This document shows, piece by piece, positions 21,670 through 33,074 of a DNA stretch of 64,000 nucleotides; the first letter of the stretch is position 1; each line of letters starts with the position of its first letter. Source of the DNA: Arachis hypogaea (Eukaryota > Streptophyta > Magnoliopsida > Fabales > Fabaceae); contig NC_092048.1 of the NCBI RefSeq assembly GCF_003086295.3, forward strand, positions 112,360,276-112,424,275. The letters run 5' to 3'. A program made the position numbers and the translations under genes. Under the pieces are notes generated by a model. The model had not been told where the DNA came from. It saw only the letters and a list, made by a program, of their open reading frames with translations, and searched no databases.

Positions 21670-23116
21670 TGACGTGGCGGAAATTGACTGATTAAGAAAT
21701 TAATATAAGAAATACGTTGCAAGTACAGTTCTTAACCAGCAAAAATCCACTCATCAATTTAGAAGGGTTGTCACAAATTCAGAATAAAAAAACTGGGAGT
21801 AGAAATCCCAGGTCGTCTCCCAATGAGTTAAAAAAAGAGTGCTATTTTATTAGTCAGGAATTTTCCAAGAAATTTTAATAGTTGAAGAACAGAAAAATAA
21901 AAGATTGAGAATTAAAGCAATGTAAATTAGAAGAGATTTATGTATTCAGAATATAAAGCCTTGACCGGGGGAACGATTAATTGGAAGTTCTATTCTTGTT
22001 GGATTTTCTCAAGTGTAGTATCAAAAGGTTGTTATTTTCACTTAGTTAACCTTTACTAAATAAAGGAAAGTCAAGTGATTGAGCTAACTCTTATTTGTAA
22101 GACATAATCCTCTCCCTTGGGAAGGATTAGCGTTAGTAATAGAGAATTAGCCAACAACTTCCAATTTAACTAATCACTTGAGCATTCCAACTCAATGGTC
22201 TCCTTTTAATCAACCCCCAAGTCAAGTTGGGAGTCTACTCCATTGACATAAATATAACGCTCACAGAAATATAAGAAGGAGACATGATAAATTAAATAAA
22301 ATAGGAACTGAAAATTAATTAAAAGTAAAAATAATTCTTAGCATTAAAAATCCCAAAATACAATATACTTATCTAAACAGGGTTAATAAGTAATCAAAAG
22401 AGTAAAGGAATAAGAAAGCAAACTAGAATAATAGAAACTTCAACGGAGGTAATGACTCTTCTCAATATCCAAAGCAAAAGCATAAAACTAGAATTCTATG
22501 AATGTAAAGAAAACCTAAAGGAAGTAGTAATTTCTCTCTCAGATTCAAAACTAAAACTAAAACTATGAAAATGAGAATGTGTGTTGAGTCTCTGCTTGTC
22601 CCCTGGCTCTAGTCTGTGTTTTTGGGCCAAAAAATGGGTCCAAACTCAGCCCAAAATCGTCCCCAGCATTTTCTGCGATTTCTGCAGGTCGCGCAAGTCA
22701 CGCGTACGCGTCGTTGGTCATCTTCGCGTGTTACGCGTACGCGTCAGGTACGCGCACGCGTCGCTGTGCAGATCTCCAAATCGCGCGCACGCGTGAGCCA
22801 TGCGTGTGCGTCAATGCTCACTGGTTGTCTCCTTTATTTCTTGTGTTCCTTCCATTTTTGCAAGCTTCCTCTCCATCCTCTAAGCCATTCCTGCCCTGTA
22901 AAGCCTGAAAACACTTAACGCACAGATCACGACATCGAATGGTATAAAGAGGGATTAAAAACATACAATTTAAAGGCTTAGGAAGCAAGTTTTCAATCAT
23001 AGAAAAAAAGTAGGAAGGAATTGTAATATCATGCAAATTGTATGAATAAGTGTGCAAAGACTTGATAAAAGCCACTCAAATCAGCACAAGATAAACCATA
23101 AAATAGTGGTTTATCA
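21670..23116 (-). mobile_element. Element A 5' LTR
   Basis: It is 1447 bp, from TGACGTGGC to GGTTTATCA, followed by the gacag duplication. It contains the CpG-rich cluster at 22690-22815. Confidence 0.92.
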
Positions 23117-23121
23117 GACAG

Positions 23122-23601
23122 CGGTGTTGGTTAGAATACAAATCCCCTAAGATAGATTACCCGGTTTATTTATGTTACGGTTTATATAATCATGCTTTAC
23201 TGATTTAGTATGCCTTAAGTTTGAATCTTGTGATGGATATGGAGTTAGGATTGCCCTTGGCGTCCCAGGGTCTTATATCTTACATCATTGGGTACTGTTA
23301 CCATACTGAGAACCTCCGGTTCTTATACCATATTTCTGTTGTGATTTTTAGATGCAGGTCGCATCCCACCTCAATGAGTTGTCTGGTTGGTGACAGAAGC
23401 GGAGGACCCGGATATCTTTTTGAGTCTTTTTGACTTATTTTGTATATATCTCTCACTTTTGTATTTTGTTTTGCCTAGAGGCTTATATTTGAGAGAACAA
23501 AATTGTATAAGCTATTTTTACTGTCTGGTTCTGTATATCTGTATATGGCTAGCCGGCTTAAACTCCGCGAGCCGTGGCTAGATCCTTATGATGTTACACT
23601 A
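23122..23601 (+). mobile_element. Element D 5' LTR, segment 2
   Basis: Sequence between insertions A and B continues the D LTR: cggtgttggttagaatac at the left, ggctagatccttatgatg at the right. It is bounded by the second copy of gacag and the first copy of cacta. Confidence 0.8.
23597..23601 (+). repeat. Target-site duplication of element B (left copy)
   Basis: cacta precedes LTR B at 23602 and follows its other LTR at 59302-59306. Joining the flanks gives continuous D LTR (gatgttacactactatatttt). Confidence 0.88.
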
Positions 23602-25107
23602 TGGTGCGGTATTTGTAACCCACTAACTTACTGGCAAGTGCACCGGGTCGTACCAAGTAATACCTTACGTGAGTAAGGGTCGATCCCATGAGGATTGATA
23701 GATTAAGCAACAATAGTATTTGATAGGCTTAGTTAGAAAAACATAAAAGAGTAATTGAGAGTTCAAAATCATTAAACAATAAAGAAGAGTTTGAAGACAA
23801 GCAGGTGAATAAGTTGGGAGTAAAATATTGAGAAGACAGTTAAGGTTTTAGAGTTATCTATTTTTCCGAATTAACTTTTCTTACTAACTATTTTAATCAT
23901 GTAGGATTTAATTTATGACAAACTTTATGTGACTAGACCCTAATTCCTTAGACCTTCCTAGTCTCCTCTAAAATTCATTAGCTGCTAATTCCTTAGTCAA
24001 TTAATTCCAATTAGAAGGTGATGATCAAATTCCAGTTTATATGCCACAAAAACTCTAATTACCCAAAAATAAAAGGATTATATGTCACGTATCCCGTTAA
24101 ATCCAGATAATTAAAATTTAGGAGAATATGTTTTCAAGCTGTTGTTCAAGTAAAGAGCTTTTCCAAGTTTTACAAGAACGCATTTAGAAAAAGGGTCATA
24201 CTTCTGTTCCACCCAAATTCATAAGATGAAGAGCGAGAACAATTCTTAAATTATAAATTCATGTATAAATTAAAATAGAAAAAGCAATAAAATTAATCCA
24301 TAGAAATAGACAGAGCTCCTAACCTTAATAATGGAGGATTAGTTGCTCATGGTTCAGAGTAGAAAATAAGGATTCTAATAAAATGTATTTTGGTAGTCTG
24401 GGATTGGAATAATGTTGAGGTAGTATCCTCCTATTTATATATAATCCTAATTAATTTAAAATATATCTTTAAAACTAAAATAATATCTTTTCCTATTTTT
24501 AAAATTTGAATTTAAATTAGAATTAATTATAGCAATCAGCAAATCTTCAATTGATGGATGAGGACCACTTGGCTTCACTAGGATCCACGCCTAACTTGGG
24601 CTTGGCAGCATGAATTGGAGTTTAGTTGAGTGAAGCTGAGCCTAACTTGGGCTTTAGTGTGCCTAACTTGGGCTTTACTGCGCCTAACTTGAAGTGGGCA
24701 GGACCAATCTCGCGTATTGTTGTTGTGTCTTGTGCCTAACTTGAGAAATCTCAAGTTAGGCGCAGCCTTGGTAGCAAGTTCGGAGAAAAAGTATGAACTA
24801 TTATATATCGTTGGTAAGCTCTAGAAGTTAGCTTTCCAACGCCACTAGAATCACGTCCATTGGACCTTTGTAGCTCGAGTTATTCAGGTTTGAGTGCAGA
24901 GAGGTCAGGGTTGACAGCATCATTCGCCTTCATCTCTTCTTCTGCAGAAACTCCATCAAATCCAGCTGAATGCTACCTAAAATAAACAGAATTGCACAAG
25001 ACTCAAAGTAGCACCCATATTGGCTAAAAGATAATTAATTCTTTATTAAACTCAACAATTTAGATGCAAATTCACTAGGAAAAGATAGGAAAGATGCTCA
25101 CGCAACA
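23602..25107 (-). mobile_element. Element B 3' LTR
   Basis: It is 1506 bp, TGGTGCGG to CGCAACA on the + strand. It contains a triple repeat of gcctaacttgggctt words (24590-24680) and a palindromic pair of gcctaacttgag / ctcaagttaggc (24732-24765). Confidence 0.88.
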
Positions 25108-25125
25108 CAACACCAAACTTGAACT

Positions 25126-25145
25126 GTTGCTTGTCCTCAAGCAAC
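25126..25145 (-). other. Stem-loop H3 beside the 3' LTR of B
   Basis: Sense GTTGCTTG-AGGA-CAAGCAAC, 8 bp perfect stem, 19 nt from the LTR border. Confidence 0.7.
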
Positions 25146-26355
25146 CAGAACTAATATAAGCTTAGGATGTGAATTTGCATGAGAATGAGAGTTCGATTAA
25201 GCTCATGTCTCTTCTTATAGTGGGGTTTACAACTGCAATCCTGAATAGTTTTGACATCTCACTTTATCCTTTGAAGTTCAGAATGATTGGCATCCATATG
25301 AACTCAGAATTCAGATAGTGTTATTGATTCTCCTAGTTCAGTATGTTGATTTTTGAACACATCTACTTTATGAGTCTTGGCTGTGACCCTAAGCATTTTG
25401 TTTTTCAGTATTACCACTGGATACATAAATGCCACAGACACATAGCTGGGTGAACCTTTTCAGATTGTGACTCAGCTTTGCAAGAGTCCCCAGTTAGAGG
25501 TGCTCAGAGCTCTTAAGCACACTCTTTTTGCTTTAGACCACGACTTTAACCACTCAGTCTCAAGCTTTTCACTTGACACCTTCACACCACAAGCATATGG
25601 TTAGGGACAACTTGATTTTAGCCGCTTAGGCCAGGATTTTATTCCTTTGGACCCTCCTATCCATTAATGCTCAAAGTCTGGTATCCTTTTTATCCTTTGC
25701 CTTTTAGTTTGAAGGGTTATTGGATTTTTCTGCTTGCTTTTCTTTTTTCTTTCTTTATTTTATATAAATTTTTTTCACAAGCTTCGTGTTTTTCACTTCT
25801 TTTTCTTGCTTCAAGAATCAATTTTATGATTTTTCAGATTATCAATAACATTTCTCTTTTTTCATCATTCTTTCAAGAGCCAACAATTTTAACATTCATA
25901 AACTTCACTATAAAAAATATGCACTGTTCAAGTCATGCATTCAGAATCACAAAAAGTACCACCACATCTAAGTAAATAAGACTATTCTTTAATATAAACT
26001 CACTTTCTCATGCAATACATCACTTCTGTATTTTTTTTTTTGAATTTCAAGCTCAGTGAGTAATACATGAGACATCTTTTCGGAATTAAAGCAATTAAGA
26101 GAAAACTAAACTAGACCTAGGATTCTAACTAATAAAGGATCATGCAACAAACAAAGCAAAATAGCAGAAAACTGGAACATAACATAATAAAAGCGGGAAG
26201 GAATAAAAAATGAAAGGAACTCAACCACCTTAGTTATCCGAGCGGTCATTTTATTCTTCAGGTTATGCTCCTTTGTGAAGATGATTCACCTCCCTTAGTG
26301 CAATAAAAATAAACAGAAAACCCCTTAAGCGAAGCGTCAATACCAAACTTAAAGG

Positions 26356-26375
26356 TTTGCTTGTCCTCAAGCAAA
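26356..26375 (-). other. Second H3-type stem-loop in B
   Basis: Sense TTTGCTTG-AGGA-CAAGCAAA, perfect 8 bp stem next to a TTTAAGTTTGGTA tract, 150 nt after H2. Compared with 25126-25145 the outer base pair changes from G-C to T-A, keeping pairing. Confidence 0.65.
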
Positions 26376-26524
26376 GAAGAACTGAAAATAAAAACAAATA
26401 GTAAGAGGAATCTTCGGTTCCTGTTCTAAAATAGCTGCATGATCAGAAAAATAATAAAAACTCAATAAAAATCAAATAAGTAAGAAGGCTACTACTACGA
26501 AGAATAACTAAGGATACAAAATTA

Positions 26525-26571
26525 TCGGGTTACCTCCCGACAAGCGCTTCTTTAACGTCACTAACTTGACG
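26525..26571 (-). other. Tandem stem-loops H1-H2 after the B stop
   Basis: Sense H1 26571-26556: CGTCA-AGTTAG-TGACG. H2 26540-26525: TCGGG-AGGTAA-CCCGA. AAGCGCTT lies between. H1 starts about 10 nt after the polyprotein stop at 26582. Confidence 0.75.
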
Positions 26572-26581
26572 GTCAGCTCCT

Positions 26582-27447
26582 CTAAGGAGAAGGATCATAG
26601 GGGCTCAGCTCTTCACCCCTTACTTTGAACTTCTTTCCTGTGTCTCCATAAATTAGCTTAATATGTTCCAGAGAGAGGATTCTATTTACTGTATAGATCC
26701 ACAATGGATTCTTAGTCAACACCACCTTCGTTCCTGGGGAGAAACCTTTAGTGGAGATCTTCTTGTTTCTCCATCCCCTGGGTACTTTCTTCTTTTTGGG
26801 AACCTCCTCCTTGGTGGATGATGCATTATTCCCGACACCAAACTTAGGTTTGATGTCAAGAGGAATTTTATTAATTGTCACCAAAGGAGGTTTGAGCTGC
26901 AATTTCTGTTGTGCATCATCAGGGGGGTTCTTGAAGGTTTGGATCAATAAGTTCAGTTTGCATGCACCTCTCTTCTTTACCTACTGAATGCATTTCTTTA
27001 AAGATATAAAAGACCAGTTGCTCATTATGCACCCTGAGCACTAATTCACCCACTTCTACATCAATTAGAGCTCTTCCAGTGGCTAGGAATGGTCTTCCTA
27101 GAATTATAGAGGCATTCTCATCTTTCCCTGTGTCAAGAATCACAAAATCTGCTGGGAGGAAGAACTTACCCACTTTGACCAAGATATTCTCCATTAATCC
27201 GTATGCAGGCTTCATAGATTTGTCTGATGCTATCCTTGTGGGTTGTGCCTCTTGGATTTGCAGCTTCTTTATCACATATAAGGGCATTAAATTTATGCTT
27301 GCCCCCAGATCACATAGGGCTTTCTCAAAGGTTGTGCTCCCAATGGTACATGGAATTTGAAAGCTCCCTGGATCTGGCATCTTCTTTGGTAAGTTATTCT
27401 GAATGATGGCACTGCATTCTTTTAATAATTAGTTTGCATTCTTTACT
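26582..27447 (-). pseudogene. Element B protease with integrase-like C-terminal tail
   Basis: The minus strand encodes a retropepsin-like domain: DPGSFQIPCTIG, active-site CDLGASINLMP, FVILDTGKDENASIILGRPF, LIDVEVGELVLRVHNE. A frameshift near 26930-26947 separates this from the C-terminal part, which has a Lys-rich linker (KKKVPRGWRNKKISTKG), then FSPGTKVVL, YTVNRILSLEHIKLIYG, KKFKVRGEELSPY and a stop. The last 60 residues resemble the GPY/F module at the end of Ty3/Gypsy integrases and match the F tail (YTVSKILSLEHAEIE ... IRGDKLRHY). RT, RNase H and the DDE core are absent. The upstream end is the junction with F at 27447, where gcattcttt is repeated 21 bp apart. Confidence 0.75.
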
Positions 27448-28462
27448 CTTGAAGAGGCCATTGAATATGTGTGTGAATAAGAGATAGTTGGGGTTGTGTT
27501 TGGAGTGATGTTCGGTTTTGTTGTGAAGAAAAGAAGGAAATTGTGCGCCTTAAGTGAGAATGGTCTGTATGGAAGTGTTCTTTATAATGCATTTGGAGGC
27601 TATTTATGGAAAAGGTCTTCAAGTTTCTCAACAAGATCACAAGAGAGTATTTCATTCGGTTATGATGATGAATGGTGGGGATTTAGTTGAATGGTATAAG
27701 TATTCATGAAATGAATGGCCTGCATGTATTGTTGAAGCTTGACAAGGATTCTCTTCCTATTGGTTGCTTGCTTTTTCGGTGTCCAATGGTGCATGCATGC
27801 AGATTTTGCTTTCCAAGATTGGCACGCCTCTCTAAGCACATGTGATCCTTCTCTTGGCTTGTCATAACCGTTCTTCCCTCTTGTCTTTTCTTCAAGCCCC
27901 TCTTTTTTTCTAATTAAATCAAAATGAAATGCTTCAGAACTTATTTGAAGCACGGTGGTCAAATGATATATGCTTATATATATATATATATATTTTATAT
28001 ATATATATAATGGTCCTTAGTTGTGAAATATCAATTGTGTCCCTGAACCAAAGTTTGGTGAACACCAAACTTGTCTCTTGCTCAGTGATTTTGAATAAAT
28101 GCTTGTTACAATTGATACTTTCACCATAAGTGCCAACACAAATTTCCAAAACTAAACAATGTATGATCCATCTTTGCATGACTTTGATTTCTTAAACAAA
28201 AGTTAAATTTTTCTCAGAATTCGTACACATGCAGACACCAAACTTAATGTTTTGTCATATACTTCACCCAAAATGACTAAGTATATGATCTAAGAATACT
28301 TGAAATGTTAACTTTTGTGTGCTGTCAAGCACACCAAACTTAGAAGTCTGGCATGTATTTCAAAGCAGTATATGCATCTGTCAAGGATGTCTAGACAAAT
28401 CTAAAGTCATGCTAAAGTGATCACACTTTTATTGAATTTAAAAGCAAGCAGGAATCATAAAT
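27448..28462 (-). other. F copy 1 spacer with five-codon ORF3 stub
   Basis: Only the ATG (27462) and first codons of ORF3 remain before the junction with B at 27447. The spacer has a (TA)n tract at 27975-28009, two accaaactta words and a hairpin at 28317-28334 (GTGTGCT-GTCA-AGCACAC on +). It is near identical to 35675-36722. Confidence 0.8.
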
Positions 28463-28510
28463 CATGGGTTGCCTCCCATGAAGCGCTCGTTTATTGTCAT
28501 TAGCTTGACA
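28463..28510 (-). other. Tandem stem-loops H1-H2 after gag-PR of F copy 1
   Basis: Sense H1 28510-28495: TGTCA-AGCTAA-TGACA. H2 28480-28463: CATGGG-AGGCAA-CCCATG. GAGCGCTT lies between. The stop codon is about 13 nt upstream of H1. Confidence 0.78.
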
Positions 28511-28523
28511 TTGACTCCCTCTT

Positions 28524-31475
28524 TTATGGCGGTTGATGACTGTAGTGCCTCAACTTGTCCCCTCTGATCGTGAGCTTCTTCTTTGTTCCTTGGTGCTCTA
28601 TCTCAGCATGTTCTAGTGATAATATTTTGCTTACAGTATAGTAATCGTTAGTCTGTTGGTCTGTTCCCAGTTGTTGATAGACTAACTGCACTTTGTCACC
28701 TTTGGAGAGCCCTTCTGTTGGAATTTTTTTGTTCTTCCAACCCTTTTTGATTCTGTTTTTGTTTTTCTTCCTTCCTTTTGTTAATTCTTCTTCTTTGAAA
28801 ACAGGCTCCCTTTTGAAATTCCTTTTCTTAGTTGCCAACACTACAATGTTCCCTTGAGCTTTTTCATTACTTTGCACAGTCTCTTTTTCTTTTTGGCCTG
28901 CTATATCATTTATCTCTTGCTTGGGAGGGCAGTTGTTGTTTGTCGTGTTGATTTCCTTCCTCCACTGCAGATTCTCCTTGTCTGTTTCTGTACCATCCTT
29001 CTTTTCATTACTGCTCTGTATTTCTGGTAGTACACTCAGAGTGATACTTTCATTATGCATCCTGAGGGTTAATTCTCCTTGCTCTATGTCTATGATGGCC
29101 CTAGCAGTGGCTAAGAACGGTCTTCCCAGTATAATGGAGTCACCCTCATCCTGATTCGAATCCAGGATCACAAAATCTGCAGGGAAGATGAATCTGTCTA
29201 CCTTGACTAGAAGGTTCTCAATTATACCCGTGGGGCATATCACTGATTTGTCCACCAATTCTAGAGACATCTGCACTGGTTTCACCTCTTTTATGCCTAG
29301 CTTTTTCACTAGGGAGGCAGGCATTAAATTGATACTAGCTCCCAAGTCACACATCGCCTTCTTGATGGTCATACTGCCAATGGCGCAGGGTAGAAAGAAA
29401 CTCCCAGGGTCCTCGAGTTTGGGAGGAAGTCCCTTCTGGATTAGTGCTCTGCATTCCTCAATGAGCAGTACGGTTTCATTAACTTGCCAACTCCTCTTCT
29501 TGTTGATAAGTTCCTTCAAGAACTTTGCATACAGGGGCATTTGCTCAAGTGCTTCAGCTAAGGGAATATTGATCTCTAACTTCTTGAAAATTTCAAGAAA
29601 TTTTGGGAAGTGTTGATCCTTAGTCTCCTTGTTGAGCCTTTGAGGATATGGCAATGGAGGAGTGAAGTTCATTCCCTGCCTTTGGTCCTTAGTTGGCTCT
29701 TCAATTACTTCCTTTCCCTTTCTTGATTTTTATGACTGATCTTCTTTTTCTTGATCTTGATTCTGAGTTGGCTTGCTTGCTGTTACATCTTTATCATTGG
29801 CCTTCTCTTTTTCAGCTTGTTTCTTGTCACTTTCCTTTGGCTTCTTGGTTGCTTCTTCATCTTTCACCAGGACTTTTCCACTCCTCAGTTGTATTGCCTT
29901 GCACTCCTCTTTAGGATTAGGAATGGTGTCACTTGGCAGTGAGTTAGGTGGCCTTTCAATGGCAATCTGCTTGGAGAGTTGGCCGATTTGCCTTTCCATA
30001 TTTTTCATGGAGGCTTCTTGGTTCTTGGTTGTCATTTCTTGGTGTTTCCACATTTTGTCTATCAAGGTTTCCAAGTTGGTGAGTCTTTGAGATTCAGGTG
30101 ATGCTTGTGGTGGGTTGTTAGATGTGGATGGTGGATGGTAGGCATTTTGGTTGGTGGGTTGGTTATTAGATTGGTAATGGTTGGGGTTGGGGTAGTTATT
30201 TTGAGGTTTTCTGTAGGGGTTTTGGTTAGTTTGCTGCTGGTTGTGGTTTTGGTTGTTTCTTGAAGTGTTTTGATTTGAGTTTCTCTGCCATGGTTGTTGA
30301 TTTTGGTTGTGATTGTCTCCCCACCTAAGGTTTGGGTGGTTCTTCCAAGAAGGATTGTAAGTATCACCATATACTTCATTTGGCCCAGAATTTTGGTTGT
30401 GCATGTACTGGACTTGTTCTTGCTGTTGCTCCTCTTGAGTCTCTTCATTTTGTCCCCATGTGGATGATGGTTGGCTTGTATTAACTGCTGCAACTTGGAG
30501 GCTATCAATCCTCTTGGCCATTTGCTCAAATTGTTGTTGAATTTGCTGCTGCATCATTTTGTTTTGAGCCAAGATTGAGTCCACTCCTTCCAACTCCATC
30601 ACTCCTTTCCTTTGTGATGGTTGGCGTTGCCTTTGGTGAGCAAAGAAATATTGGTTGTTGGCCACCATATCAATGAGATTTTGAGCTTCCTCTGCTGTTT
30701 TCATCAATTGTAAAGAACCTCCTGTTGAATAATCCAAAGCCTTTTGAGATTTCAGTGTCAAGCCTTCATAGAAATTCTGCAATCTGTCCCACTCACTGAA
30801 CATTCCTGGTGGACACTTCCTGATTAGAGCTTTGTATCGTTCCCATGCCTCATACAAGGGTTCAGCATCCATTTGTGTGAATGTTTGCACTTCAGTCTTC
30901 AATCTAATAACTCTTTGAGGTGGGTAAAACTTGGCAAGGAACTTGGTTACTAGATCATCCTAATTGTTGATGCTGCCTCTTGGGAAGGATTCCAACCATT
31001 GAGTGGCTTTGTCTCTGAGAGAAAATGGAAATAGCAGTAGCTTGTAACTGTTAGGGTGCACACCATTGGTTTTGACAGTGTCACAAATCCTCAAGAAGGT
31101 GGACAAGTGTTGGTTAGGGTCTTCAAGTGGTCCTCCTCTATAAGAGCAATTGTTTTGAACCAAGGTGATGAGTTGTGGCTTTAGTTCAAAGTTATTTGCA
31201 TTAACATTTGGGGTAAGAATGCTACTCCCACAATGTCTAGGATCTGCACTTGTGTAGGAAGCTAAGACTCTTCTCTGTGGTGGATTATTGTTGTTATTGG
31301 CTGCTCCTTCAGCCCCATTTGGTGGGTTTGTTAAGTGTTCCTCCATATCTTGGAATTCTTCTTCTGACTCCTCTTCTCCAATAATGTTTTTCTCTCTTTC
31401 AGCTCTTCTTAATCTTCTGAGGGTTCTTTCGTCTTGTTCACAAAAAGTGGGTGTAATTCTCCTTGTACCTGACAT
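28524..31475 (-). pseudogene. F copy 1 gag-protease polyprotein, two in-frame stops
   Basis: A single frame of 2952 nt from ATG 31475 to the stop at 28524 (983 codons plus stop) is interrupted by TAG at 30960-30962 and TAA at 29730-29732; copy 2 is open at both. Order: acidic N-terminus, capsid core (FSLRDKATQWLESFP, LYEAWERYKALIRKCPP), Gln/Asn-rich region with NPSWKNHPNLRW but no CCHC finger, coiled segment (MKNMERQIGQLSKQI), IQLRSGK, then protease (CDLGASINLMP at about residue 710, ILGRPFLATARAIIDIE), a charged linker and the tail KGWKNKKIPTEGLSKGDKVQL ending YTVSKILSLEHAE ... RGDKLRHY. The tail resembles the end of an integrase. No RT, RNase H or integrase core was ever in this frame. Confidence 0.85.
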
Positions 31476-31655
31476 ACAACCAAAGCATAAAAATCACAAC
31501 ACCAGAAAGCAACAACACTTCAATCCATGGCTGAAGTGGAATGTTAATTGGCTTAAGCAAAAATTCAAACAGTTAGTGTGTTAGTCAAAAAACAGAAAAA
31601 TAAAAAGTGCTTGATCTAGATCTCCACTTCACTTAATCATTGTCAATCTAATCAA

Positions 31656-31673
31656 TCCCCGGCAACGGCGCCA
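31656..31673 (-). other. tRNA-Asp primer site of F copy 1
   Basis: tccccggcaacggcgcca is a perfect match to the 3' end of plant tRNA-Asp including CCA, 6 nt from the LTR. Confidence 0.92.
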
Positions 31674-32730
31674 AAAACTTGATGTGTGGAAAACGATCCA
31701 ACACAAAACTCACCGGCAAGTGTACCGGGTCGCATCAAGTAATAATAACTCACATGAGTGAGGTCGATCCCACAGGGATTGAAGGATTGAGCAATTTTAG
31801 TTTAGTGGTTGATTTAGTCAAGCGAATCAAGTATTGGTTGAGTGGTTTGTGCTTTGCAGAAACTAAATTGCATGAATTGTAAAAGGGGAAGGGTAAATTG
31901 CAGTAAATGAAAGAGCAGGAAAGTAAATGTGTTGAATCTTAAAGAACAAGTAAAGTAAATTGCAGAAAATTAGATTGCAAGAAATGTAAATGACTGAATC
32001 TTAAAGTGCAAGAAATGTAAATTGCTTGAATTGTAAAAGGGATTGGGAGTTGGAATTGCAGAAATTAAACAAGAACAAGTAAATTGCATCAAACAATAAA
32101 AGAGAAAATCTGAGTGCAGTGAAGTGGATCTTAACAGAAAAGTAAAATGACATGAAGAATTTAAAAGCAGAGAAAGCAGTGCTTAATTTGCAGCAAAGTA
32201 AAAGAGGTTGAAGATCTCAGGGTGGAAGAGACTAGATAACAAGTCTAGATCTCAAATCCTTCCTTGATCCAACAAGAATAAATGCAAAAGAAGTAAAGAA
32301 GAGTAAATTTCAGAATTAAAGAGAAGATGAAGCAGTAAACAGAAAGTGAAATTCAATTATGCAGAGAAAGTAAACAAGAGATCTCAAGGTGAGATTGAAA
32401 CAGAAGTTCTTCAATTCTTCACCCAAGATCCAAAGCAAGAAAATAAAAGAGTGCTCAGGCAAGAACCAAGAAGAAGAGAGCTCAATTCCCCTTCTCAATT
32501 CTCCCAGAAATTCAAAGTAAAAGCTCAAAAATGAAAATAACAATTAAAAGGAAAATTCAAAAGTAAAATCTCAAAGTGTCAAAAGGTCCTAATTACATCA
32601 AACTAACTCCTATTTATACACTTTCTATTCTTGGATTTTGGAATTTGGGTGGGCTTTTGATTTGGTGAAGAAATGAATTAAATTGGATTTTTAATCCAAT
32701 TCCTAGCCCAAATTACACCTCCAGGGGAAA

Positions 32731-33042
32731 GCTCAGTTGGAAAATCCAACTTAGCTTTCAAGCATGCTCCATCCGTGTCAAGTGTGGTGTGCAAGCCTTC
32801 CTTGGTGCGCTTCATGGCATCTGGCCGTGTCAAGGTGCGCGTGCGTCCCAGCCTTGGTGCGCCAAAGTGTGGAAGTTCAATGCTCAGTTGGAAAAACCAA
32901 CTGAGCTTTCCTTGTGTTGAGCGCCAATTTGGTGCTGCCCGTGTCATGATGCGCATGACAGCCCCCTTGGTGTGCAAACTTGTGTGCCAAAGTGTGGGGA
33001 AGAATGGGAGAAGCAATGCTCAGTTGGAATTTCCAACTTAGC
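32731..33042. repeat. Hairpin repeats gctcagttgga...tccaacttagc in F U3
   Basis: Perfect or near-perfect 10-11 bp inverted repeats lie at 32731-32755, 32882-32906 and 33018-33042, separated by GC-richer spacers with gtgcgc words. Related halves recur to about 33630. The second LTR has the same at +8260. Confidence 0.8.
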
Positions 33043-33074
33043 TTCCCTTGTAGCGCCTTTGCTTTTGGCCTCAA

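Larger units (their letters stand above)
10702..23116 (-). mobile_element. Element A: Athila-like Ty3/Gypsy retrotransposon, 12.4 kb
   Basis: Two LTRs (10702-12170 and 21670-23116) in the same orientation, TG...CA ends, gacag target duplication, tRNA-Asp primer site next to the right LTR and a purine-rich tract next to the left one define a complete minus-strand element. Order on the minus strand: gag (CCHC), PR, RT, RH, INT, then ORF3 and a 1.5 kb 3' region. Many stops, a frameshift, a deleted RT core and a damaged integrase catalytic site make it non-functional. The LTRs differ by numerous substitutions and small indels, so it is older than F. Confidence 0.92.
25108..26524 (-). other. Element B 3' non-coding region
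   Basis: No ORF3 is present; only AT-rich DNA with T-runs (25730-25870, 26030). Two purine-tract-like words (sense AAGTTTGGTGTTG at 25108-25120 and AAGTTTGGTA at 26340-26349) are each followed closely by an H3-type stem-loop. Confidence 0.7.
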
